From CAZLPW01 sp964561495 (GTDB lineage Bacteria > Fidelibacterota > Marinisomatia > Marinisomatales > UBA1611): DNA of 42,691 nucleotides. A model generated the notes under the pieces. It saw nothing but the letters and a program-made list of their open reading frames with translations. It was not told where the DNA came from and made no database searches. Made by a program: the position numbers and the translations under genes. Below are positions 16,422 through 25,148 of this stretch, in pieces (the first letter of the stretch is position 1; each line of letters starts with the position of its first letter). The stretch lies in contig CAZLPW010000011.1 in NCBI GenBank assembly GCA_964561495.1, forward strand, positions 1 to 42,691. Reading direction: 5' to 3'.

Positions 16422-18107
16422 AGATTACATTTTTTACAAAATCTATATTAGAATTATGAATTTCTTTTGAATCTTTAATTAACTGTTGAGTTATTAAGAT
16501 AAGTTCTTCACGATATTTATCACTATTGATATCATTTAAATTAATCCAGACATTCATACACGCAGACCTAATAGCTGCTATAGCGATTTCAGATGATACG
16601 CCTAAATCGCTTATGGAATTAGGGTTAACTTTAGGAATAATCAATTGGATAATTTCAAGGATTGAAAAACAATTTTTAGCAGTACTTAATGGGATTTCGA
16701 TTGCGTACTTAATGGCATCCTGCTTCTTAATTTTTTTTTGCTCTTTATCTTGTTCATCTTTTTCAGGCAAACGGTTAGCTTCTATTATCCTATTAAATGA
16801 GTGGGTATCTTCATCAACAAGGTACTTTAGTTCATCTTTCAAATTTTGAGCTTTTTTCCCAATATCCTCAAATAAATCCCTTTTATTGAAATATTCTTTT
16901 TTACCATAATTCAAAGAAGACACCATACTAGATAAAGCAGCCGCCATTGCACCAACCATTGCGGCGACACTTCCTCCTCCTGGAGCTGGACTACTCCTTG
17001 ATAATTCATTAAGAAAATTTTCACCGCTCATATTAATCAATGGAGAGTTATTATCTTTTATAGCATATTCAATTATCCTTGTTTTTGGATCAAACGGAAT
17101 AACATCATTTAGACCCAGCGATTTGATTGCGCATTCAATAACATCAGCATGAGGTAAGCCCAAGGTAGAGTTTTGTTTTTTTAGATAATGTTGACCAGCA
17201 TTCAAAATAGCATCTAATGGTATTAAACCTATAAGCTCACTCCCAGTAACTCTAAGACCTCGATCTTCTGCAAGATTACAAGTTGCATCAAAAATATCAT
17301 GAAGAGTTGATTTATGATAGTTATTTATATTTATTGATACTTGAGAACAGCCATATTCTTCAACATACCATCCTATAGCTTTTACATCCTTAAAGATTCC
17401 TCGAACTTTTATTGGAGATCCATCATCTTTTCTAACAATTTCACCATCTAGTAAATTATTTGATAATGGATTAGGTATCCTTTTTGATCTACCTATTTCA
17501 CGCAAATCAAAAGCAATGTCTGTTGCTAATCGTTTGTTTTTAGTATTTAGATTTATATTATATGCAATTAAAAAATCTCTGCATCCAATTACGGTTGCGC
17601 CGCTTAACTCATTAAATTCAATTGGCCCATAATCAGGCTTCCACTTTTTTTCAAATATTTTTTTTGATAGCCCTTCATATTCACCAGATCTTATATCTGA
17701 CAATTTTTTTCTATATGATTTTTTTGACGATTTTTCGTAGAGATATACAGGAATTTTTAATTCTTCTCCAACTCTTTTCCCTCAGATAATAAAATACACT
17801 CTTCTAAACTAACACCAGCAACAGGAATAAATGGACAAACATCAGTAGCGCCTAAGCGAGGATGAGATCCTTTATGATTTTTCATATCAATTAATTCTGA
17901 AGCTCGCTTGATACATGCATAGGATGCCTTACTCACAGTATCTAAATCGCCAACCATGGTTACCACCGTGCGATTTGTATCAACACCAGAATCAACACTT
18001 AAAATCGAGATCCCTTCCACAGATCTTACTTCACGAATAATACTATCAATAATCGATTTATCTTTGCCTTCTGAAAAATTAGGCACACATTCAACAATAG
18101 ATTTCAT
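16414..18107 (-). CDS. ftcD: Fused glutamate formimidoyltransferase / formimidoyltetrahydrofolate cyclodeaminase, frame-disrupted
   Basis: Moves the formimidoyl group from formimidoglutamate (histidine breakdown) to tetrahydrofolate and then deaminates it. The first frame (18107 to a TAA at 17757) has the transferase N-domain: VECVPNFSEGKDKSIID, NHKGSHPRLGATDVCPFIPV, VSLEECILLSEGK. The rest is in the -1 frame and is open to 16414: RVGEELKIPVYLYEKSS, KPDYGP, CRDFLIAYNINL, LVPL-type hinge GLIPLDAILNAG, then the cyclodeaminase domain FLNELSRSSPAPGGGSVAAM from about residue 350. The frames meet at G-GGA-AAA (17775-17781), a canonical -1 slippery heptamer. Slippage there would give a 564-residue protein. 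Relatives have two more residues at this point, so a 7-base loss is the competing explanation. A TTG at 17703 could restart the second part. Confidence 0.9.
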
Positions 18108-18110
18108 TTT

Positions 18111-18185
18111 TTAATATTTGTTTAACTTATTAAACACGTAGATTAACCATACCACAAAAAATAGCATTATAATCTTCCAAATCAT
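18111..18185 (-). CDS. Possible 24-residue membrane peptide upstream of ftcD
   Basis: In the 134-base gap before ftcD, an ATG at 18185 preceded by AAAGG (3-base spacing) opens a 24-codon frame. It begins MIWKIIMLFFVVWL and ends in a Lys/Asn/Tyr-rich tail: a single hydrophobic helix. Its TAA is 3 bases before the ftcD ATG, and ftcD has no Shine-Dalgarno of its own, so the two could be coupled. An inverted repeat GTTTAA-CTTA-TTAAAC (18120-18135) lies at its 3' end. No family is recognised; a chance ORF is possible in AT-rich DNA. Confidence 0.35.
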   Translation of the reverse strand: MIWKIIMLFFVVWLIYVFNKLNKY

Positions 18186-18241
18186 CGACCTTTTTTTGAG
18201 TCTGTTTTTACTAATGATCTGACGAAATATTATAATCCCCT

Positions 18242-18868
18242 TTAAATGTTAATTCCAGCAAAAATATACATGAAAACTTTAACAATAGGACTAATAAATA
18301 ACCAAATTATTGAAAAGCCAGTTATGTAACCAAATAAAATTAATCCTAGAAGCACCTGGGGGCCATAGGCCTGAATTTTTGTAGCTAAATCTGGATTATT
18401 CTTTGATAAATAACCTGTAAATATTTGAGAACCATCTAGAGGAGAAATTGGAATCATATTAAACACGGCTAGAGAAATATTAATCTGTATAAAATAAAAA
18501 AGCAAATAATCTAAATTGAGACCGATGATACTATTAACACGAAAAATAAGGCTTGCGATTAATGCCAATAACAAATTAGATATAGGCCCTGCAGCTGCAA
18601 TCTTCATCATATCTTTCCTAGGATTATTCAAAGAATAACTATTTACTGGAACTGGTTTTGCCCAACCAAACCCAACAAATAATATCATTATTGAACCAAT
18701 TGGGTCTAAATGAGATATTGGATTTAAGGAAAGTCTTCCTAGGTCAGCTGCCGTATTATCTCCACATTTCTTAGCCATCCATGCATGGGAAAACTCATGA
18801 AAAGATAAAGCAAACATTAAAGATGGTATTAATAGAACTAATATTTCTGGAGGGAGATTAAAAAGCAT
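18242..18868 (-). CDS. Site-2-type zinc metalloprotease (peptidase M50 family)
   Basis: Polytopic membrane protease that cuts within or beside transmembrane segments. The zinc-binding HEFSH (HExxH) lies in the first membrane helix near residue 24; the third ligand is the Asp of ISPLDGSQI near 145. In between are the GWAKPVPVN loop and AAAGPISNLLLAL. About five hydrophobic segments fill the 208 residues, the short M50B form without a PDZ domain. Natural substrates cannot be inferred. It starts 2 bases after the xerD stop. Confidence 0.88.
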   Translation of the reverse strand: MLFNLPPEILVLLIPSLMFALSFHEFSHAWMAKKCGDNTAADLGRLSLNPISHLDPIGSIMILFVGFGWAKPVPVNSYSLNNPRKDMMKIAAAGPISNLLLALIASLIFRVNSIIGLNLDYLLFYFIQINISLAVFNMIPISPLDGSQIFTGYLSKNNPDLATKIQAYGPQVLLGLILFGYITGFSIIWLFISPIVKVFMYIFAGINI

Positions 18869-18870
18869 AA

Positions 18871-19758
18871 TTAATCTCTCGGATGATGGTCTTTATAGAT
18901 TTCACGTATGGTAATTTTATCAAGATGAGTATAAATCTCGGTTGTTGATATATCACTATGCCCCAAAAGTAGTTGTACATATCTTAGATCCGCACCTCCT
19001 TCAAGGAGGTGAGTTGCGAATGAATGTCTTAATGTATGTGGAGAAATATTTTTTTTTATATTTGCTAATTTGCAACAATCTTTTAAGACTTGGTTAATCC
19101 TAGCCCTTGTTAATTTCTTTCCATTTTTACTAAGAAAAATCTCATTATTTTTTAATTTCACTACAAAATTGCACCTGTAATTATTCAAATAACTCTTTAA
19201 ATAATCTTTTGCATTTCCACCAATCGGCACTAAACGTTCTTTAGATCCTTTACCCATTACCCTAATAAGGTCATCATCTAAAAATAAATCTCCAATCTTA
19301 ATATTGCATAATTCAGTAACTCTAAGCCCGCATGAATATAAAATTTCAATAATGGCTTTATTTCGTGAACCAAAAAAGGTTTGTTGATCAATACAATCAA
19401 TAATTTTATCTATTTCTTGAACATTCAATATATCAGGCAATTTTTTGGGAATTTTAGGTGTTGACAAAGCAAGAGTAGGATTATTATTAGTTAACTTTTC
19501 AGCTGATAAGAAGCGATGAAAAGTTTTTATCGCGGAAAAATATCTTGAAATAGTAGATGGCGCGAAACCTTCAGAATTTAAAAACCTTAAATACTCTGAA
19601 ACATTATTCTGTGAAATATCATTAAATGAGGTTATGTCTTTTCCCCTTAAGAAAAATAAATATTTATCCAAATCGCTTTGGTAAGCGTCAATAGTATTTT
19701 GAGAAAAATTTCTTTCTATTTTTAATATTTTTAAATAGTTAGATAAAAAATTTTCCAT
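18871..19758 (-). CDS. xerD: Tyrosine recombinase XerD/XerC
   Basis: Resolves chromosome dimers at dif with its partner recombinase. An N-terminal SAM-like core-binding domain (about 1-90) is followed by the catalytic domain with all expected residues: Arg in CGLRVTEL, Lys in GKGSKERLVPIGG, HTLRHSFATHLLEGG (HxxR), His in LLGHSDISTTEIY and the nucleophile Tyr in EIYTHLDK. 295 residues is the usual size. XerC and XerD cannot be told apart safely from sequence alone. It is a housekeeping Xer, not a sign of a mobile element: no att sites or phage genes are nearby. Confidence 0.92.
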   Translation of the reverse strand: MENFLSNYLKILKIERNFSQNTIDAYQSDLDKYLFFLRGKDITSFNDISQNNVSEYLRFLNSEGFAPSTISRYFSAIKTFHRFLSAEKLTNNNPTLALSTPKIPKKLPDILNVQEIDKIIDCIDQQTFFGSRNKAIIEILYSCGLRVTELCNIKIGDLFLDDDLIRVMGKGSKERLVPIGGNAKDYLKSYLNNYRCNFVVKLKNNEIFLSKNGKKLTRARINQVLKDCCKLANIKKNISPHTLRHSFATHLLEGGADLRYVQLLLGHSDISTTEIYTHLDKITIREIYKDHHPRD

Positions 19759-20496
19759 TTATAATTTCCAATGAATTGCATCAGAAAATTTTTTCATTTT
19801 TTCTTGGTTTTCTTCAATAACACTACCTGTTACAATAATTGAGGCACCAGACTCTACCAGTTTTTTTGCAACTTCTGGTGTTCGAATTCCCCCTCCGACT
19901 ACTACAGGAATATCTACTGCCTTACAAATATTTTTTACTAATTTATTAGATATTGGTTTCTTTGCCCCACTACCTGCCTCTAAATATATTAGTTTGAAAC
20001 CAAGAAATTTAGCCGCAAGACTATGAGCAACTGCAATATCTGTTCTCCCCATTGGTATAGGTATAGTACCGCTCATAAATTCAACTGTTGTATTTGCACC
20101 AGTGTTAAATATTAAATAGGCGGTAGAAATTGTTTCTATACCAATATCATTAATAATTGGAGCTGCAATAACTTGTTCTCCAATTAGATAATGTGGATTT
20201 CGTCCTGATATCACTGACATAAATAACATTGCATCATATTGATTATTTAATTGCGATACATTCCCTGGAAAAAAAACAATTGGTATCTTTGCCATTTTTT
20301 TTATCTGTCTAATTCTTTCATTATATTTTGAGTCCATCATTAAACTTCCACCAACAAAAATCATATCGACTTCTGATTCATTAGCAGTAGAAACAAATTT
20401 TTCAAGTTTATTTTCATTTTTCAAATCTGGATCAATTAATACCACATAGGCAGCTCCCTTTTTACTAATAACATCTATTATTTTCTTATAAATCAT
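19759..20496 (-). CDS. Geranylgeranylglyceryl phosphate synthase-like (PcrB/GGGPS family) protein
   Basis: TIM-barrel prenyltransferase family that joins a polyprenyl diphosphate to glycerol-1-phosphate, the first committed step to archaeal-type ether lipids. Family segments in order: AAYVVLIDPDLKN near residue 15, MIFVGGSLM near 45, PIVFFPGNVSQL, KLIYLEAGSGAKKPI with the phosphate-binding loop, VVVGGGIRTPE and IVTGSVIEEN. The frame opens earlier at 20577, inside gcvH, but conserved sequence begins at the ATG at 20496 (245 residues, normal length), just past the gcvH stop. Which prenyl chain it uses cannot be told from sequence. No second-step enzyme (DGGGP synthase) is in the window. Confidence 0.88.
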   Translation of the reverse strand: MIYKKIIDVISKKGAAYVVLIDPDLKNENKLEKFVSTANESEVDMIFVGGSLMMDSKYNERIRQIKKMAKIPIVFFPGNVSQLNNQYDAMLFMSVISGRNPHYLIGEQVIAAPIINDIGIETISTAYLIFNTGANTTVEFMSGTIPIPMGRTDIAVAHSLAAKFLGFKLIYLEAGSGAKKPISNKLVKNICKAVDIPVVVGGGIRTPEVAKKLVESGASIIVTGSVIEENQEKMKKFSDAIHWKL

Positions 20497-20500
20497 TAAA

Positions 20501-20878
20501 TTAGGAAATTTTGTTTTTATATGAATCAGGATTAAATAACTCAACAAATTTTGGTGTTTCTGGTTTCGATATAACAATTAACCAACCAGAATCATATGGG
20601 GAATCATTAATTTGTTGAGGATTTTCAAGCGCTGATTCATTTATACTTAAAACAACTCCTGTGATTGGAGAATATAGTTCAGATACCGTTTTTACAGCTT
20701 CAATTTCACCAAATGGTTCTCCCGCAACGAGTTGATCACCAATATTAGGAAGATCAATAAATATAATATCCCCTAGTTGGCTTTGAGCAAAGTCTGTAAT
20801 TCCAACTTTAACAGTATCATCATTAATCTCCAGCCATTCATGGTCTTTTGTATACATGAGATTATCTGGTACATTCAT
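20501..20878 (-). CDS. gcvH: Glycine cleavage system H protein
   Basis: Lipoyl carrier of the glycine cleavage system; it shuttles the aminomethyl group among the P, T and L proteins. The lipoylated Lys is in GEIEAVKTVSELYSPITG near residue 64, and the C-terminal DSPYDSGWLIVI is typical. 125 residues is standard. No gcvP, gcvT or lipoylation gene is adjacent, so the rest of the system must be elsewhere, or the protein may serve lipoyl transfer. It sits between accC and the GGGPS-like gene, both on the same strand. Confidence 0.95.
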   Translation of the reverse strand: MNVPDNLMYTKDHEWLEINDDTVKVGITDFAQSQLGDIIFIDLPNIGDQLVAGEPFGEIEAVKTVSELYSPITGVVLSINESALENPQQINDSPYDSGWLIVISKPETPKFVELFNPDSYKNKIS

Positions 20879-20895
20879 TTATCACTCCCAATAAA

Positions 20896-22242
20896 TTATA
20901 TTTCAAACTTAAAATTTTCCAAAAAACTAGTATCAAAATCCCCAGATTTAAATTGCTCATCCTCCATTATCTTAATATGATATGGAATTGTTGTTTTTGG
21001 ACCTTCAATAATAGTTTCTTGAAGAGCTCTGCGCATCCTTAATATTGCCTGTCTTCTATTTTTTGCCTGAACAATAATTTTACCAATCATTGAGTCATAT
21101 TGAGATGGGATTTGATAACCAGAATATGCATGAGAATCTACCCGCACACCTTTACCTCCAGGCATATGGAAACTCGTAATTTTTGCAGGAAATGGTAAAA
21201 AATTATTCTCAGGGTCTTCAGCGTTAATTCTACACTCAATAGAATGGCCTCTGGGTTCACAATGGATTAAAAATTCTGGACAATTAAGACCTGCATGCAT
21301 TTTTATCTGTTGCTTTACTAAATCAACCCCTGTAACCATCTCCGTAACTGGATGTTCTACCTGAATGCGTGTATTCATTTCCATAAAATAAAAATCTTTA
21401 TTTTTATCCATTAAAAATTCAATTGTACCTACACCAACGTAGTTAACTGCTTTTGCAGCTCGGATAGCCGCATCACCAATCTTTTTTCTAGTATCTTGAT
21501 CAACAATCGGCGAAGGTGACTCCTCAATTAATTTTTGATGTCTACGTTGTATAGAGCATTCCCTTTCACCTAAATGAGCATAATTCCCATTTTGATCTGA
21601 TAAAATCTGTACTTCAATATGTCTAGGGTTTTCAATAAACTTTTCTATATATATGTCACTATCTCCAAATGCAGTAAGAGCCTCTTGGCTAGCTGATTTA
21701 AAAGCATTTTCAATATCATTTATTTCTTCTACAAAACGCATACCCCTACCACCTCCACCAGAGGAAGCTTTAAGCATAATAGGCAAACCTATTTCTTCAG
21801 CTTTTAATTTTGCATCTTCAGAGTTTAATAATATATCATCACCGCCAGGAACAACAGGGACACCAGCTTTGATCATAGTTTTTTTTGCATTAGACTTATT
21901 ACCCATGGAAGAAATAATATCCTCAGATGAGCCTATAAAACAAAAATTATTGTCTTCACATATTTTTGAGAATTGAGCCGATTCAGATAAAAACCCATAG
22001 CCTGGATGAATGGCATCTGCATTAGTAATTTCACCAGCTGCAATAATTCTGGGAATATTTAAATAACTATCATTACTAATTGGTGCACCTATACAAATGG
22101 CCTCATCAGCAAATTTAACGTGAAGTGATAATTCATCTGCAGTAGAATATACAGCCACAGTTTTTACACCCAACTCATTACACGCACGTATAACTCTGAG
22201 AGCAATCTCGCCACGGTTGGCAATTAATATTTTCTTGAACAT
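20896..22242 (-). CDS. accC: Acetyl-CoA carboxylase, biotin carboxylase subunit
   Basis: Carboxylates biotin on AccB with ATP and bicarbonate, starting fatty-acid synthesis. The N-terminus has KILIANRGEIALRVIRACNELG. The ATP-grasp domain has KASSGGGGRGMRFV near residue 160, and the active-site segment MNTRIQVEHPVTEMVTG is near 290. The 448-residue length matches the stand-alone subunit. It follows accB by 6 bases in the order efp-accB-accC, common in many bacteria. Confidence 0.97.
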   Translation of the reverse strand: MFKKILIANRGEIALRVIRACNELGVKTVAVYSTADELSLHVKFADEAICIGAPISNDSYLNIPRIIAAGEITNADAIHPGYGFLSESAQFSKICEDNNFCFIGSSEDIISSMGNKSNAKKTMIKAGVPVVPGGDDILLNSEDAKLKAEEIGLPIMLKASSGGGGRGMRFVEEINDIENAFKSASQEALTAFGDSDIYIEKFIENPRHIEVQILSDQNGNYAHLGERECSIQRRHQKLIEESPSPIVDQDTRKKIGDAAIRAAKAVNYVGVGTIEFLMDKNKDFYFMEMNTRIQVEHPVTEMVTGVDLVKQQIKMHAGLNCPEFLIHCEPRGHSIECRINAEDPENNFLPFPAKITSFHMPGGKGVRVDSHAYSGYQIPSQYDSMIGKIIVQAKNRRQAILRMRRALQETIIEGPKTTIPYHIKIMEDEQFKSGDFDTSFLENFKFEI

Positions 22243-22248
22243 ATCTTT

Positions 22249-22728
22249 TTATTTAGATATAATAAAGAGGGGTTGATTATATTCTACTGGATCAGAATTA
22301 TTTACTAAAACTTTTGATATTGTACCGCCAAACTCAGCTTCGATTTCATTCATTATTTTCATAGCTTCAATTATACATAAAATTTGACCTTCCTTTACTT
22401 TATCTCCAACTTTTACAAATGAAGGATCATCTGGAGAAGGAGAGTTATAAAAAGTTCCTGGCATAGGTGAAAGTAATTTATCCCCTTCAACTTTTTCATT
22501 ATTTTCATCAATTGTCTCAACTCCACTTCTACTTTCATCTCTTGTTTCTTCAGAACTTTCTTTTATATGGGAATCTATGATAGTTGAATTATCTTTAATT
22601 TGGGTAGTCGGAAAAATATCAGGAGTTTTTTTCACACGATATTTTCTTCCCCAAAATACCATTTCAATTTCATTCATATTTGAATTTTCAAGTATATAAA
22701 TAATTTCTTTTAATTTATCTTGCCACAT
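22249..22728 (-). CDS. accB: Acetyl-CoA carboxylase biotin carboxyl carrier protein
   Basis: Carries biotin between the carboxylase and transferase halves of acetyl-CoA carboxylase. The C-terminal domain (about 80-159) has the biotinyl site in IEAMKIMNEIEAEF, preceded by LLSPMPGTFYNSPSPDDPSFV with the acetyl-CoA carboxylase type of thumb loop. The N-terminal 35 residues are a helical interaction segment, followed by an acidic, Ser/Glu-rich linker. AGAGGA-like sequence (AAGAGGA) precedes the ATG by 8 bases. Confidence 0.95.
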   Translation of the reverse strand: MWQDKLKEIIYILENSNMNEIEMVFWGRKYRVKKTPDIFPTTQIKDNSTIIDSHIKESSEETRDESRSGVETIDENNEKVEGDKLLSPMPGTFYNSPSPDDPSFVKVGDKVKEGQILCIIEAMKIMNEIEAEFGGTISKVLVNNSDPVEYNQPLFIISK

Positions 22729-22751
22729 AAATAATTCCTCTTTTTATGAAA

Positions 22752-23315
22752 TCATTTTTTACATCTCTCAACATATTCCCCTGAGCGAGTATCAATACGT
22801 AAAATATCACCTTCATTTATAAATAGGGGTACATTTAAGATATATTCAGTTTCTAGTGTAGCTGGCTTTGTTGCACCAGTAGCCGTATTGCCCTTAAATC
22901 CAGGCTCAGTATTAGTGACCTTTAGATTAACATGCGAAGGTAACCTAATATCTAGAATTTCTGACCCATCAAAAATTAGGTCAACATTCATTCCTGAATT
23001 CAAAAATGATTTTTGTTCTCCTACTATATCTTTATAAACATTAATCTGCTCAAAACTATCATTATCCATAAAAATAAAAAAATCATCATCTTGATACAAA
23101 TATTGCAATTGTTTTGCTTCCACTCTAATAAATTTCAGTTTATGTCCAGAATTAAAAGTTTCTTCAATAATTTTACCTGATTGTATATCTTTTAATTTAG
23201 TTCTAACAAACGCTCCACCTTTACCAGGCTTTACATGTTGAAATTCTATAACTTTCATTCTTTTATTTTTATGATGAATTACCAAACCATTTTTTATATC
23301 TGCTGTAGTTGCCAT
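22752..23315 (-). CDS. efp: Elongation factor P
   Basis: Rescues ribosomes stalled at proline runs. The three-barrel fold is recognisable from MKVIEFQHVKPGKGGAFVRTKLKDI (the loop Lys near residue 34 that is modified in many bacteria) and the C-terminal RIDTRSGEYVERCKK. 187 residues is normal. A 14-base AT palindrome (23373-23386) lies in the 88-base gap upstream. No EF-P modifying enzyme (EpmA/EpmB or EarP) is in the window; the lysS gene here is a full synthetase and not EpmA. Confidence 0.96.
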   Translation of the reverse strand: MATTADIKNGLVIHHKNKRMKVIEFQHVKPGKGGAFVRTKLKDIQSGKIIEETFNSGHKLKFIRVEAKQLQYLYQDDDFFIFMDNDSFEQINVYKDIVGEQKSFLNSGMNVDLIFDGSEILDIRLPSHVNLKVTNTEPGFKGNTATGATKPATLETEYILNVPLFINEGDILRIDTRSGEYVERCKK

Positions 23316-23403
23316 TTTTAAATTAATCCCAGTTTTAATTTCCTTCTAATTTACATCTTAAAGAAACTTTGTATTAAAATTTTAATATATTTGTAAGTTT
23401 ATA

Positions 23404-24267
23404 TTAATTTTCTATAGAATTTATAATTGATTTTATGTTATATAAATCTGCTTGCATTTTTTTTGATTTAGCCAACTCCTGGGCATATTTCACTTTATCT
23501 GCATAATTAAGGATTTCTATCCAATTATCAAACAAAGTAGGATCTAAAGAAAATAAGTTTTGATTTTCTATTATTTCATTTGTTGTCATTTCTAATGATC
23601 GGATAAAATATTTTTTTTCAAAAAATTCTCTTGAAATATGAGAAAGTTCAGAATAAAAATCTTTGGGGCTACAGTTTTCAGAGATATTATCCAAACGATC
23701 CATAGCATAAACTTTATGTGTTTTTAAAGATAAATAATCAAATTTTTCAACCTTTTTTCCGTCCCTTCTACTTATTATAAATAAAATTAATATTACTAAA
23801 AAAAATAATAAACCAAACAACATATTATTTTTCGTAATCCAAGATTGATTTATCTCAACTGGTCCAATAAGCGGTCTTAAATCTTTATTATCAGCTATCC
23901 TAGGGTTAGGGATTATCTTAATAATTATATTTGGGACATCAATGTATGATTTCTTTTCATATATTTCATTAATAATAATTTGATATTTTGGAGTAGTAAA
24001 ACTACCAGTATCCCAAAAAATTATTTCAAAAAATTTTTCAGAAAAAAATTCATTTTTAGTTAAAGATTCTCGTCGAATAGATATATTTTCATCTTTAATT
24101 TTCAATTCAGGAAATTCTATTTCTAGTTTTCCAGGGTTTTCAACTCTAATATACCAATTAAAAATATTACCGATATTTCCTAATGTTGTATCTACCTCAG
24201 AAGATACCGAAATGCCTCGGGGAAAGTTTAAGCAGATAAGAAATAAAAAGATAAAAGCTCGATACAT
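23404..24267 (-). CDS. Bat/MoxR-cluster membrane protein (BatD/DUF4381-like)
   Basis: Membrane protein that ends the MoxR-DUF58 run. It has an N-terminal signal sequence (AFIFLFLICLNFPRG), a beta-rich periplasmic part of about 120 residues, one transmembrane helix near 152-170 (MLFGLLFFLVILILFII) followed by RRDGKK, and a helical cytoplasmic tail with FYSELSHISREFFEKKY. This layout matches BatD- or DUF4381-type proteins found beside MoxR ATPases; the primary sequence is divergent and the call rests partly on context. The ATG overlaps the DUF58 stop by one base (TAATG). The exact role of such proteins, often linked to envelope stress, is not settled. Confidence 0.6.
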   Translation of the reverse strand: MYRAFIFLFLICLNFPRGISVSSEVDTTLGNIGNIFNWYIRVENPGKLEIEFPELKIKDENISIRRESLTKNEFFSEKFFEIIFWDTGSFTTPKYQIIINEIYEKKSYIDVPNIIIKIIPNPRIADNKDLRPLIGPVEINQSWITKNNMLFGLLFFLVILILFIISRRDGKKVEKFDYLSLKTHKVYAMDRLDNISENCSPKDFYSELSHISREFFEKKYFIRSLEMTTNEIIENQNLFSLDPTLFDNWIEILNYADKVKYAQELAKSKKMQADLYNIKSIINSIEN

Positions 24268-25142
24268 TAATTTCGTTTTTCCCTCATTTTAAAATATTTT
24301 AATAAAGGTTCAACAAAATCTTGGTCTGTAAAAATATTTATAATATCGAGTCCAATCTTTTTTGATTTTTCATTAAATTTTTTTAATTCTATCTGCACAT
24401 TTTCTTTCATTTTTCTACGTAAATCTTTTGAATTAGTATCGATCCAAAAAACTTTTTGTGTTTCTTGGTCTTCTATTTTAGCTAAACCGATATCGGGGAA
24501 ATCAACCTCTGATGGATCAATTAGTTTAATTCCTAATATATCATGTTTTTTATTTAAAATTTTTAGTGAGGTCCAAAACCCGTCATCTATAAAGTCTGAA
24601 ATAATAAAAATAACACTTTTCCGCTTTGCGACTCTTGAGATAAAATCGAGACTATTTTTTAAGATTGTACCTTTATATTTAGGCTTAAAATATAATAGCT
24701 CTCTAATAACACGCATAACATGGGTTTTCCCTTTTTTGGGAACAATAAACTTTTCAACATTCTCTGAAAATAGAATCAATCCTACTTTATCATTATTTTT
24801 TATTGCTGAAAAACCTAAAACAGCAGCTATTTCTGCACCTAATTCTTGTTTTAAATGTTGAAATGAACCGAACTTCCCTGATGCTGAAATATCTACAACA
24901 AGATAAACTGTAAGTTCTCTTTCTTCTTCAAAAACTTTTACATATGGAGCACCAATTCGAGCTGTAACATTCCAATCTATTAAGCGTATGGGGTCACCTG
25001 GGTGATATTCTCGAACTTCAGAAAAAGCTATTCCACGTCCTTTAAATATTGAATGGTACTCGCCCCCAAAAAGGTTATTCACAAGTCCTCGAGTTCGAAT
25101 TTCAATTCTCTTAACCTTTTCAAAGATTTTTGAAGGAATCAT
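24267..25142 (-). CDS. DUF58 domain protein (von Willebrand A-like fold)
   Basis: Cytoplasmic DUF58 protein that usually works with a MoxR ATPase. The DUF58 signature REYHPGDPIRLIDWNVTARIG is near residue 48, and LVVDISASGKFGS (a DxSxS metal site typical of the vWA fold) near 85. 291 residues is typical. It starts 6 bases after moxR and overlaps the next gene. Likely a chaperone-like adaptor that uses the metal site to grip a target; the target is unknown. Confidence 0.9.
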   Translation of the reverse strand: MIPSKIFEKVKRIEIRTRGLVNNLFGGEYHSIFKGRGIAFSEVREYHPGDPIRLIDWNVTARIGAPYVKVFEEERELTVYLVVDISASGKFGSFQHLKQELGAEIAAVLGFSAIKNNDKVGLILFSENVEKFIVPKKGKTHVMRVIRELLYFKPKYKGTILKNSLDFISRVAKRKSVIFIISDFIDDGFWTSLKILNKKHDILGIKLIDPSEVDFPDIGLAKIEDQETQKVFWIDTNSKDLRRKMKENVQIELKKFNEKSKKIGLDIINIFTDQDFVEPLLKYFKMREKRN

Positions 25143-25148
25143 TAAAGT

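Noticed and set aside
18871..19758. Integrase of a mobile element
   Set aside because: It is a normal-length Xer recombinase among housekeeping genes, without attachment repeats or cargo genes.
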